In this document: positions 1 to 5,463 of the stretch, piece by piece
Position numbering within the stretch: the stretch's first letter is position 1
Layout of the letters: each line of letters begins with the position of its first letter
Assembly: GCA_021806845.1 (NCBI GenBank)
Contig: JAKAPV010000079.1
Coordinates: forward strand, 1-11,092
Length of the DNA stretch: 11,092 nucleotides
Reading direction: 5' to 3'
From: Bacillota bacterium
GTDB taxonomy: Bacteria; Bacillota; Sulfobacillia; JAJZYS01; JAJYTV01
Notes under the pieces: model-generated
What the model was told of the DNA's origin: nothing
Databases searched by the model: none
Seen by the model: only the letters and a program-made list of their open reading frames with translations
Program-made: the position numbers and the translations under genes

Positions 1-303
1 CCAAGTGTTAGATGTCAATTTGTTCTTCTGTAATTTGGTTGTTAACGTGATCAGCAGGCCTCCGGCTCGGGGGCCCGCTTGCAATATGGCATATATTCCT
101 GAACTGGTGATGCTGCACCATGCTACCAAAGATTTAATCCAAGCGCCTTACCTGTGGCGGACGATGCGCCTGAATCAACTGACGAACTTGATTTCGGTTA
201 CAGAATGGGAGGCTAATCCGCTCATCATCTCGGTACACTCCTGCGCGGAGGGTGGGTCAGGGTCGTATCTATTTGCATGGGTTAGCCAAGCGAGAACTTG
301 CCA
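1..303. other. No supported gene at left edge
   Basis: This stretch is less GC-rich than the rest. It contains a frame open from about position 5 to 367 on the plus strand, but that frame has no convincing ribosome binding site or recognisable motif, and its codon choice does not look selected. An imperfect GC hairpin (57-75, 8-bp stem with one G-T pair) has no T-tract. I see nothing else that can be defended here. Confidence 0.4.
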
Positions 304-429
304 AGCAGTGCGCTTCTTGCCGCCTACGAAGGTCTGGTTTTGCATGCCGCGACTCCGAGCGCGGTGACGTTCCCGGATGTACCGTCGAGCTACTGGGCCC
401 ATGCGTACATCGAGGCTTGCTGGTCCTGA
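304..429 (+). pseudogene. S-layer-homology-like fragment
   Basis: The frame starting at 304 reads a short peptide containing FPDVPSSYWAHAYIEA (370-417), which matches the first half of the S-layer homology (SLH) signature: F-x-D-V, then W-A, then Y-I. It then hits TGA at 427-429. No start codon with a ribosome binding site precedes it in frame; a stop lies in the same frame at about 280. The glycine-rich second half of an SLH repeat is not found downstream in any frame. SLH domains anchor envelope proteins to secondary cell-wall polymers. Here only a fragment remains, probably of a decayed gene. A chance match is possible because only about 16 residues carry the signal. Confidence 0.35.
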
Positions 430-600
430 CGCTCGGGCTGAAGCCCAGCACCGCTTCAACGCCGAGGTGCCGCGCTGGAGCAGCAGAAGGTCGGGCTCCT
501 TGGCGCGGTACGCGATGCCGTGAAGGACACGACCGATACCGTGGCGGACTCTGTGCGCCACAACCTTCGCGGGATCAGAGAGACCCCGAACGCATGCGCG
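422..600 (+). pseudogene. Out-of-frame 5' part of helical protein
   Basis: Two short frames look coding and join end to end only if single-base indels are allowed. The frame from 422 gives an Ala/Glu/Arg-rich helix containing AEAQHRFNAE. The frame from about 463 gives ALEQQKVGLLGAVRDAVKD followed by TTDTVADSVRHNLRGIRE, a regular amphipathic helix. At about 580-590, near a CCCC run, the coding look moves to the frame of the next gene (DPERMRVANEHA). The simplest reading is that these are the N-terminal parts of the 594-935 gene, separated by about two indels. I do not recognise the family. Confidence 0.4.
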
Positions 601-935
601 TCGCCAATGAGCACGCCAGCGCACAACTGACGAGGGCCGCCCGGAGGTTCCGCGAGTACGTGGACGGACTAACAGATCGCGACGCGGTGGCGCGCGAGGC
701 CCTTGCGTCCCTGGTGCGAACGGTCGGATCCGTCGCACTTGCGGCACAACTTCTGAGCATCCACATGGAGCAGGCGGGCAATGTGGAGCTTCCGCGCGAG
801 ATCAGCGAGAGCCCGCCCTACCGGCCGCACCTCTCTTGGGTGCTGGAGAAACTTCGGGCACTTGCCGGGCAGGTGGCGCGGGTGATCGCGGCCGGCGAGG
901 CCCCTCCTGCCACAGAAGGAGGTGAAGGCGAATGA
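594..935 (+). CDS. Hypothetical helical protein
   Basis: A 113-residue frame starting at ATG 594, predicted almost entirely alpha-helical. An Arg/Ala-rich segment comes first, followed by a partly hydrophobic helix around residues 40-60 (containing LVRTVGSVALAAQLLS), a Pro-rich turn (SPPYRPHLSW) and a second amphipathic helix ending in an acidic Gly/Glu tail. Codons are strongly G/C in third positions, as expected of a real gene in this genome. No good ribosome binding site precedes ATG 594, and the coding signal continues upstream in another frame, so this is probably the C-terminal part of a longer, frameshifted protein. It overlaps the next gene by 4 nt (ATGA), so the two were probably translated together. 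Function unknown. Confidence 0.5.
   Translation: MRVANEHASAQLTRAARRFREYVDGLTDRDAVAREALASLVRTVGSVALAAQLLSIHMEQAGNVELPREISESPPYRPHLSWVLEKLRALAGQVARVIAAGEAPPATEGGEGE
916..925 (+). promoter_or_regulatory. Near-perfect Shine-Dalgarno
   Basis: AAGGAGGTGA lies 6 nt before ATG 932 and complements the whole anti-Shine-Dalgarno tail of 16S rRNA. It fixes the start of the next gene at 932 and suggests a high translation rate, despite the frameshift further down. Confidence 0.8.
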
Positions 936-1236
936 CCGCCCGTGTCCTCGTCCGCCCCGGCGCGGGACCGGAAGCCGTCGAGAAACTACGCCAAGAGGCC
1001 GTGCCCCTCGGGTTCGAGGTGCGGGAGCAGCCCGCGTCGGGCGCCTTCCCGTCACCGCCCGCCCTAACTTCGCCGAGCGCTGGGAGGCCCTGCGCCCCGA
1101 GGTGGAGGCACGGCGGGTGTCGCTACGGGAGGCCGCGCGGCGGCTCGGGTGCGGCGCGGCGACCCTACACAGACTGCTTCATAGCGTTGATCGGCCACAG
1201 ACCGCGCAGACTACTTCTATCGCGCCAGTGTCGTAG
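932..1236 (+). pseudogene. Frameshifted small HTH protein
   Basis: The start is secure: ATG 932 follows a near-perfect Shine-Dalgarno and overlaps the upstream stop as ATGA. The first 35 or so residues (MTARVLVRPGAGPEAVEKL...) read well in this frame. From about 1036-1050 the coding-like sequence moves by one base into the other frame: VTARPNFAERWEAL, then an Arg/Leu-rich segment containing SLREAARRLGCGAATLHRLL, ending at TAG 1236. That last segment has the spacing of a helix-turn-helix of the recombinase/resolvase type. One missing base near 1035-1045 would explain the break. The likely intact product was about 100 aa and DNA-binding. The distal 58 bases overlap the convergent gene on the other strand. 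The specific regulator family is not identified. Confidence 0.5.
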
Positions 1237-1556
1237 ACAAGCATCGTCGCAGGGTGCGCTGCACCGTTGTGGAGTAAAAACATGGGTTTAGGGCGGAGTT
1301 GCGGCAACTGAGATGCCGGGCGACCTTCAACGTACAGTTCAACGTCAAGGAGTATCGCTGTTCCCCGCTGCGTAGCACGCACTTCGCCGGGGAAGCTATC
1401 GAACTCAAATTTGGCCGATTTGAACGGGAAGAACGTGTGCCATCGATGCACCAACTCGTCATTCATGTAGACTTCGGAATTCTTGCCCCAGCTGATGAGT
1501 GCGGAGTAATCACGCCCGCCGATCTGAAAAGCGTATCGCTTCTGTAATTGCGCCAC
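1179..1556 (-). CDS. Hypothetical beta-rich protein, FAIM1-like pattern
   Basis: 125 aa. I chose GTG at 1556 because GGAGGT sits 6 nt before it; the frame is open further upstream, but no such site is found there. Residues 5-80 alternate hydrophobic and polar in a way that suggests a beta-sandwich (RYAFQIGGRDYSALISWGK, then VYMNDELV, then LLDVELYVEGRPA). The repeated pattern of a short strand followed by a D/E-G or N-D-E turn resembles the FAIM1-like domain seen in small bacterial proteins; this is a pattern resemblance only. A C-terminal CAVCG pair could bind a metal. There is no signal peptide or membrane segment. Terminators at 1636-1685 and 1759-1782 lie upstream on its own strand, so it is probably transcribed separately from the toxin-antitoxin pair. 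Confidence 0.6.
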   Translation of the reverse strand: MAQLQKRYAFQIGGRDYSALISWGKNSEVYMNDELVHRWHTFFPFKSAKFEFDSFPGEVRATQRGTAILLDVELYVEGRPASQLPQLRPKPMFLLHNGAAHPATMLVYDTGAIEVVCAVCGRSTL

Positions 1557-1635
1557 GCGAACACCTCCAACGGGCTGACCGTTCGCCTGCTTCCGACAGT
1601 TTCCTCCCCATTCAGACGCGCCGGAAAAGCCGCCA

Positions 1636-1685
1636 CAAAGAAGAAACGCTCCCTGGCCCAAAAGCCATGGGGCGTTTCTTCTTTG
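1636..1685. terminator. Long bidirectional terminator hairpin
   Basis: A 14-bp perfect outer stem (CAAAGAAGAAACGC at 1636-1649 with GCGTTTCTTCTTTG at 1672-1685) continues inward through a second short stem (TGGC/GCCA) with a CCAAAA loop. The A-rich left arm and T-rich right arm give a U-rich end to transcripts in both directions, as in phage and island terminators that separate transcription units. Confidence 0.8.
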
Positions 1686-1758
1686 CCCCCGGCACGGCAG
1701 ACGACTTGGGGAGGTGCCGCGCCGGGTGGAGGCGGGCCGTGGCCCGAGACAAGCATAA

Positions 1759-1782
1759 GCCCGCGCCGGGAAAGGCGCGGGC
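1759..1782 (-). terminator. Terminator after the toxin-antitoxin pair
   Basis: A perfect 9-bp GC stem, GCCCGCGCC/GGCGCGGGC, with a 6-nt loop, 50 nt downstream of the antitoxin stop on the minus strand, followed there by TTATGCTTG. The T-run is weak, but position and stem strength fit an intrinsic terminator. Confidence 0.55.
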
Positions 1783-1831
1783 GTTGCCGTCAGTCGCGAT
1801 ACGACGCTGGAAAGGGGCCGAGCTCTTCTGT

Positions 1832-2107
1832 TTATCTGCCCGACAGTGCGTAGGGCAAAGTCCCTTGGCGTGGTCTTGATCGCGGCGTGCCCCCAGGTCT
1901 CCGTGCTGCGTGCTCTCGCGCGATCTCCTGTGCACGCGCGGCGACCGCACTATCCACGATCTGCTCTCCGCACTTCTCGCACACCAGGGCAGGCACTCCC
2001 GACAGTCGGACCGGCTGGCCACTGGCTCCCCACTGCAACTTTAGCTCGATGTTGCGGCGCACCAGCTGCCCCCCGCATCCGCATCGTCTAGCCACCCCTG
2101 TCATCAT
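1832..2107 (-). CDS. YgiT-type zinc-finger antitoxin
   Basis: 91 aa. Two cysteine pairs, C9-x-C11 (RCGCGGQL) and C43-x-x-C46 (ALVCEKCGE), about 32 residues apart, form the treble-clef-like zinc site of the MqsA/YgiT N-terminal domain; the phrase VPALVCEKCGEQIV is typical of that family. The first pair is C-x-C rather than the usual C-x-x-C. The C-terminal half has a short helix and then a basic Arg/Pro tail instead of the HTH domain of full-length MqsA, so DNA autoregulation through an HTH is not expected here. Its start overlaps the toxin stop by 4 nt (ATGA); a second ATG follows immediately. Order toxin then antitoxin is as in mqsRA. It presumably binds and blocks the DUF4258 partner. Confidence 0.8.
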   Translation of the reverse strand: MMTGVARRCGCGGQLVRRNIELKLQWGASGQPVRLSGVPALVCEKCGEQIVDSAVAARAQEIAREHAARRPGGTPRSRPRQGTLPYALSGR

Positions 2108-2466
2108 GATCCCCCCACTTCCTCGTCTTCTTCGTCTTTTCTAAAGACAGTTACGATGCGAGGCGGCGAACACCAGTAGGCCACAACGGCACATACAGGC
2201 ACCGGTTCCCCGGGAAGGTTTATCTCAGCAAGGCAACTCGGCCCTCGCCGATCTTGGGGATAATCTTCGACGACGCGTCCATGGTCCCGAAGCGCCGCCT
2301 CCACCTCCGTGACGGGTAGTTTTCGTAGAGAAGACCGCTCTAATGCGTGTACCGACCACGCTATCGAGCCGTTCGAGAGACACGCACGAAGCGCGTTGTC
2401 CTCCACGTCACTACTCCAATCATGATAGACTTTTTCGAAGGATTCGTGTAGGCATTCGTGTTCCAT
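2104..2466 (-). CDS. DUF4258 toxin-like protein
   Basis: 120 aa from ATG 2466. The C-terminal 80 residues carry the DUF4258 pattern: SVHALERSSLRKLPVTEVE, a conserved G/D-x-V-x-E-D-Y strand, and the closing strand IVTVFRKDEE. DUF4258 proteins are small and usually sit beside YgiT-type zinc fingers as type II toxin-antitoxin systems; they are related to the RelE/MqsR-like fold, and many are presumed ribonucleases. Direct activity is not shown by sequence alone. The 40-residue N-terminal part is longer than usual for the family. No ribosome binding site precedes ATG 2466, and the same frame stays open and coding-like back to 2545, so the start is uncertain (see the separate entry). The C-terminus ends in an acidic DEEDEE stretch. 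Confidence 0.75.
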   Translation of the reverse strand: MEHECLHESFEKVYHDWSSDVEDNALRACLSNGSIAWSVHALERSSLRKLPVTEVEAALRDHGRVVEDYPQDRRGPSCLAEINLPGEPVPVCAVVAYWCSPPRIVTVFRKDEEDEEVGGS

Positions 2467-2562
2467 AAAATTACTGCATTTTTCAAAGTTTTCCTGCTCT
2501 TTTTCGACAAGTTTTTCGGCCGCAACCGATCGGCATTCTATCTCTCACAGCAGACACCTCCT
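2467..2562 (-). promoter_or_regulatory. Toxin leader: strong SD and GTG one base out of frame
   Basis: On the minus strand AGGAGGT (2556-2562) is followed 7 nt later by GTG (2546-2548), an ideal initiation site, but that frame ends after about 21 codons. The toxin frame is open from just after a TGA (2545-2547) and encodes a convincing helix, VAAEKLVEKEQENFEK, running into ATG 2466, yet it contains no ATG, GTG or TTG. GTG to ATG is 82 nt, one base more than a whole number of codons. Either a one-base indel separated the native start from its gene, or this is a short leader peptide coupled to the toxin. Confidence 0.5.
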
Positions 2563-2665
2563 CCGCCCGGGGGGGCGTTTGCCACCTCATACCTCGCGAT
2601 CGCCCGTCACATGGGTTCCTGCGTTCCGTCCAAACGGATCCCCGCAACCATCCTCTAGAGCTGAC
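2563..2665. other. Intergenic gap, probable TA promoter region
   Basis: About 100 bp between the DUF6232-like remnant and the toxin-antitoxin unit. It must hold the toxin promoter if the unit is transcribed independently, but I see no box pair good enough to place it. Confidence 0.3.
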
Positions 2666-3199
2666 TTACACGTCTGCGTCTGCTGTTAGTTTCTCAGGTC
2701 TGTCCGCGCCTCCATGTGGCCGCGCCAAGGCACCGCCGAGTTCGATCATCACGGACTCTATCTGCTTTGTGTCGCTGTAGCCTCTGGGTGCGAGGCGAAC
2801 CTTCTCGCCTGAGGACAGTGTTACATACAACTCTGTCCTCCGAGCAGTAAGCATGAGAGCTAGGCCAAGGACGGCAACGACTAGTCCACCTATCAGCAGG
2901 ACGGTTCCTTGTTGACCTCCGTATCCATACAATCCGTTGTTCAGTAGCTGGAACAGGCCCAGCAGAGCTGCAGCTGCGCTCCAGCTATAAACAGAACCCA
3001 GGCTGCCGACTGCTGCCCGGCGTTAATCGTTGGCATAGACCGAACGCTGGAAAGGTGGTCGAGTCGTGCGACGGTGCAGTTCCTGGGGGCCTCGTAGATC
3101 ACCAGGCGTTCCTCGGTTAGATAGAGGCTCATCCGCCACAATGACCATTTGCGTACAGTTGCCTCGTTCGATTGTTAGACCTTTTGGTAGTTCTTCCAT
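2666..3199 (-). pseudogene. DUF6232-like membrane protein, broken by two frameshifts
   Basis: The start ATG 3199 has AGGTGG 6 nt upstream. After about 20 residues (MEELPKGLTIERGNC...) the coding-like sequence moves one frame at about 3132-3145 to SLYLTEERLVIYEAP and RLDHLSSVRSMP. It returns to the first frame at about 2985-2995 (YSWSAAAALLGLFQLL), then two hydrophobic segments and ELYVTLSSGEKVRLAPRGYS to TAA 2666. Joined, this is the DUF6232 layout: a small beta unit, paired transmembrane helices, and a C-terminal strand-helix unit with t-x-S-G-E. The two shifts cancel, but the uncorrected frame meets TAA at 3023-3025, so the product is cut to about 58 residues. DUF6232 has no known function. 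I assign the family from the pattern only. Confidence 0.55.
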
Positions 3200-3328
3200 A
3201 GCTTTCCACCTTCTGGGTGGGCGTGATTCCGTAGTTGGCCGCACAACTCCTGCAAGGATATTCCAATCCAGCAGGCGAATCCCTGCGGACAGCAATATCA
3301 CCTGCTATGAGAGAGGAGCAAGACGCCC
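3200..3328. promoter_or_regulatory. Divergent intergenic region
   Basis: This 129-bp spacer separates the minus-strand DUF6232-like gene from the plus-strand protease pair and should hold promoters for both. A weak plus-strand candidate is TTGGCC (3235-3240) and GATATT (3257-3262) with a 16-bp spacer. GAGGAG (3313-3318) is the likely ribosome binding site for the protease at 3329. No operator-like inverted repeat stands out. Confidence 0.3.
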
Positions 3329-4549
3329 ATGCGACTAGCGCGGTTATCCTTGGCCCTCTGCCTCGCATGCTTCATGGCGGTCTATACAATCCCCAACGTA
3401 AGCGCGGCAAACAGTGGGTTAACGCGGTCGGAGGTCGTGAGCGCGTTTGGGAGTTATAGCGTACAAAGCATCCGGACGATACCCGATGGCCATGGCGGCG
3501 CGCTCACTGTGGCTGAGGGCACGAGCAACGCTATATCGCAACTGTCTTGGTTCATGGTGTGGCACGGAACAGCGCGTGTCGCGTCGTTCCGCCTCTACGA
3601 CACGACCATTGCAAACTACTCCCGCGATAGGGTGACGCTCCGAATCGGGGACATACCCAACGGCGGGAGAACGTCATATGGGTACTTCTCCTTATCGTGG
3701 AATGGCAAGCGTCTGGTGTTTTCTCGCCCACTGCCCAAGCAGGCACCTCTAGGTGGCGGCGGTTCATCCTCGCCTAGTTCGCCGCCGCAGAGCACCGGCC
3801 CAGGTTTCTTGGGAGTGCAAACGGCTAACCCGCCAAGTGACTGGTCAGTGACGGGCTGTGAGGTCATGCACACTATCCCCGGCACTCCAGCGGCAACAGC
3901 CGGACTGATTGGCGCAAACGATAGGGTTGATCCTGTGGGCGATGTGATTTACGCCCTTGGCGTGAACGGGATTTACATGCCCGTCAGCGACTGCGCCGCC
4001 TTCACCAGCGATCTATCTATTACGCAGCCTGGGCAGTCCATTGACGTTTACTACTACCACCGCGACGTGACGCTCTTCGTAGGCTCATGGCAGGCCGTGC
4101 AGGTATCAGTCACACTCGCCCCGCAGCCATGCCCTGCTCCCATCACAGGGCAGATCACGTCTACAGGTAATCGCATTGACCTGACCGCAGAACTGCAGGG
4201 GACGTTTGGGCAAAGTCAGGCGTTTACCGCCATGTTTGACACGGGCGGGGATGTGTCGTACTTCCCGAACTCGCTGCTGCAGCAGCTCGGATTCGCGCCG
4301 ACGTCCACGACGGTTTCCACCGGCGTCATTCCGGGAGCGTCAACTACGGCCTTTCTGTACTCGATTCCCGGTTCGGACTTGCTAGTGGAGGACAACGGAC
4401 AGTTTGTTCCGCTGGCGCAGGGAGAGATCACCGTAGAGGGCATACCCGGACTCGGATTCTCAGGCATATCGTCGGACGTGCTGAAACACGGAGTTGCCTT
4501 CTCGACGGCGGGCGGATACTGGTCACTCACACCAGCCTGCTCGTATTAA
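3329..4549 (+). CDS. Secreted PDZ / retropepsin-like aspartic protease
   Basis: 406 aa. Residues 1-26 are a Sec signal peptide (basic start, hydrophobic core, VSA-A cleavage near 26/27). Residues 27-137 form a beta-rich domain I cannot assign with confidence; it faintly recalls LppP/LprE-type lipoprotein domains. A Gly/Ser/Pro linker (141-157) leads to a PDZ domain (about 160-262: GFLGVQT, then IPGTPAATAGL, then GDVIYAL). The last 130 residues look like a single-domain retropepsin-like protease: MFDTGGDVSYFP with D304-T305-G306 as catalytic triad, LLQQLGF after it, and GFSGISSDVLKHGVAFS near the end in place of the usual ILG-x-D-x-L. One DTG motif implies a homodimer. C177, C222, C268 and C404 could form disulfides outside the cell. 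Bacterial PDZ/aspartic protease fusions usually place PDZ after the protease; here it comes first. A GAGGAG site precedes the ATG. The next gene starts 2 nt after the stop. Confidence 0.8.
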   Translation: MRLARLSLALCLACFMAVYTIPNVSAANSGLTRSEVVSAFGSYSVQSIRTIPDGHGGALTVAEGTSNAISQLSWFMVWHGTARVASFRLYDTTIANYSRDRVTLRIGDIPNGGRTSYGYFSLSWNGKRLVFSRPLPKQAPLGGGGSSSPSSPPQSTGPGFLGVQTANPPSDWSVTGCEVMHTIPGTPAATAGLIGANDRVDPVGDVIYALGVNGIYMPVSDCAAFTSDLSITQPGQSIDVYYYHRDVTLFVGSWQAVQVSVTLAPQPCPAPITGQITSTGNRIDLTAELQGTFGQSQAFTAMFDTGGDVSYFPNSLLQQLGFAPTSTTVSTGVIPGASTTAFLYSIPGSDLLVEDNGQFVPLAQGEITVEGIPGLGFSGISSDVLKHGVAFSTAGGYWSLTPACSY

Positions 4550-4551
4550 GC

Positions 4552-5263
4552 ATGAACGTGGCGGGTCGGGACGTTCCCGAAGGCCTCCAGCACATGATTG
4601 AGGCCGCAGTTGGTCGTTGTGAGGCAACCCGCCGCCGATTTGGTGGCTGTCAACTTGTGCCGGGTGGTCCCCTTGGCAACTATGCAGCGCTAGATCCCGG
4701 TGCCCGCACTGTGTTGTTGGGTGAAGGGTGGATTGAGTCGGACGTGGCGCCATGAGTTGGCCCACCTTCTGATGCTACTAGACGGCTATCCCTATTCGGT
4801 GAGCCTTCCGGGCGACCGTGAGGCCGCCAACATGTCCGGCTTAATTGACAGTGCGGCGAACCACCTAGAAGTGATCCGAAGGATGCAGGTCTTCTCTATC
4901 CCCGATGACTATAGCCGTCACGAATCCGAGTACGAGAAAGGCGTGCTGGGTACTGTCAGGGACTTCCCGCCTGCACCAGCGACAAAAATCTTGGCTTGTC
5001 TCTACGTGGATTACCTTCACAGGGCATCCCCAGAAAGCGCATCTAGGGTTAAGCGGCTCCTGCGCAAACACGCACCGCGAGCCAAGACGCTGGGAGATGA
5101 AATTGCGAAGATCGCAGAGCCCCATGGGTGGTGCCAGACATCCGAAACCTCGTTTCTGTGCATGCAACAGTTGGTCGCCCTCTTGGGGTATCAGGGGCGC
5201 ATCACGTTGCACAAAGGGCTGCCCGTCGGCTCCGTCGGCTCCGTCGGCTCCGTCGGGAGCTAG
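4552..5263 (+). pseudogene. HExxH putative metallopeptidase, split by a frameshift
   Basis: Two frames make one protein of about 236 aa. The first (ATG 4552 to TGA 4755) gives a helical start and YAALDPGARTVLLGEGWIE, the strand that leads into the active-site helix of zincin peptidases. The second, coding-like from about 4745, opens with WRHELAHLLMLLDGYPY, a clear HExxH zinc motif (HELAH, 4750-4764), and continues to TAG 5263; E in GDREAAN or later acidic residues could be the third ligand. One surplus base between about 4735 and 4750 explains the break. Without correction the N-terminal product stops at 67 residues with no zinc site. No signal peptide is seen. It begins 2 nt after the aspartic protease stop, so it was probably translated with it. 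The C-terminus is a Val-Gly-Ser repeat. The precise peptidase family is not identified; programmed frameshifting is an alternative. Confidence 0.65.
5223..5257 (+). repeat. 9-bp tandem repeat, unit CCGTCGGCT
   Basis: Nearly four direct copies of CCGTCGGCT end the metallopeptidase frame and encode repeated Val-Gly-Ser just before its stop codon. A repeat number that changes by slippage would lengthen or shorten this tail in whole codons. Confidence 0.9.
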
Positions 5264-5463
5264 TTTAGCGGCTCCCATGTCGGCTTCGGCGGGATGTCGA
5301 CCTTCACGCCGATGGACTTCGCGGCCTTGCCCGCGTCCTTCGCGATGGTGTGCGCGGCGGCGCGCTCCCATGCGGTCGGATGCCAGCTAATGACGCCCGC
5401 GCTGTAGAGGCCGAAGACGCAGAGGACGGCGATGATCGCGAGGGCGATGGGCGAACGTCTCAT
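5260..5463 (-). CDS. Small membrane-anchored hypothetical protein
   Basis: 67 aa. A basic start (MRRSP) is followed by one hydrophobic segment (IALAIIAVLCVFGLYSAGV, residues 6-24) and a polar C-terminal domain containing HTIAKDAGKAAKSIGVKVD and a Pro-rich end. This looks like a signal anchor or uncleaved signal. Cys16 is not in a good lipobox. Nearly every codon ends in G or C, strong support that the frame is real. AGGAGG lies very close to the ATG and GGAGG about 11 nt upstream. The start overlaps the end of another open frame as ATGA. It is convergent with the metallopeptidase, and both stop codons share one CTAG (5260-5263). Function unknown; a small phage or island protein is plausible. 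Confidence 0.6.
   Translation of the reverse strand: MRRSPIALAIIAVLCVFGLYSAGVISWHPTAWERAAAHTIAKDAGKAAKSIGVKVDIPPKPTWEPLN

Noticed and set aside
57..75. GC hairpin near the left edge as a terminator
   Set aside because: The stem has a G-T pair and a 3-nt loop, with no T-run on either strand and no gene clearly ending there.
2458..2658. Plus-strand 66-aa frame rich in Phe at its start
   Set aside because: It lies opposite the toxin leader, has no ribosome site, and its Phe-rich start is the complement of the GAA/AAA-rich toxin helix.
2636..2663. GGATCC...CCTCTAGAG resembling a cloning polylinker
   Set aside because: The similarity covers about 14 of 16 bases of a common vector site, then stops. 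There is no further vector sequence on either side, so chance is more likely than contamination.
5223..5257. Short repeats as a CRISPR array
   Set aside because: The units are contiguous with no spacers and lie inside a coding frame.
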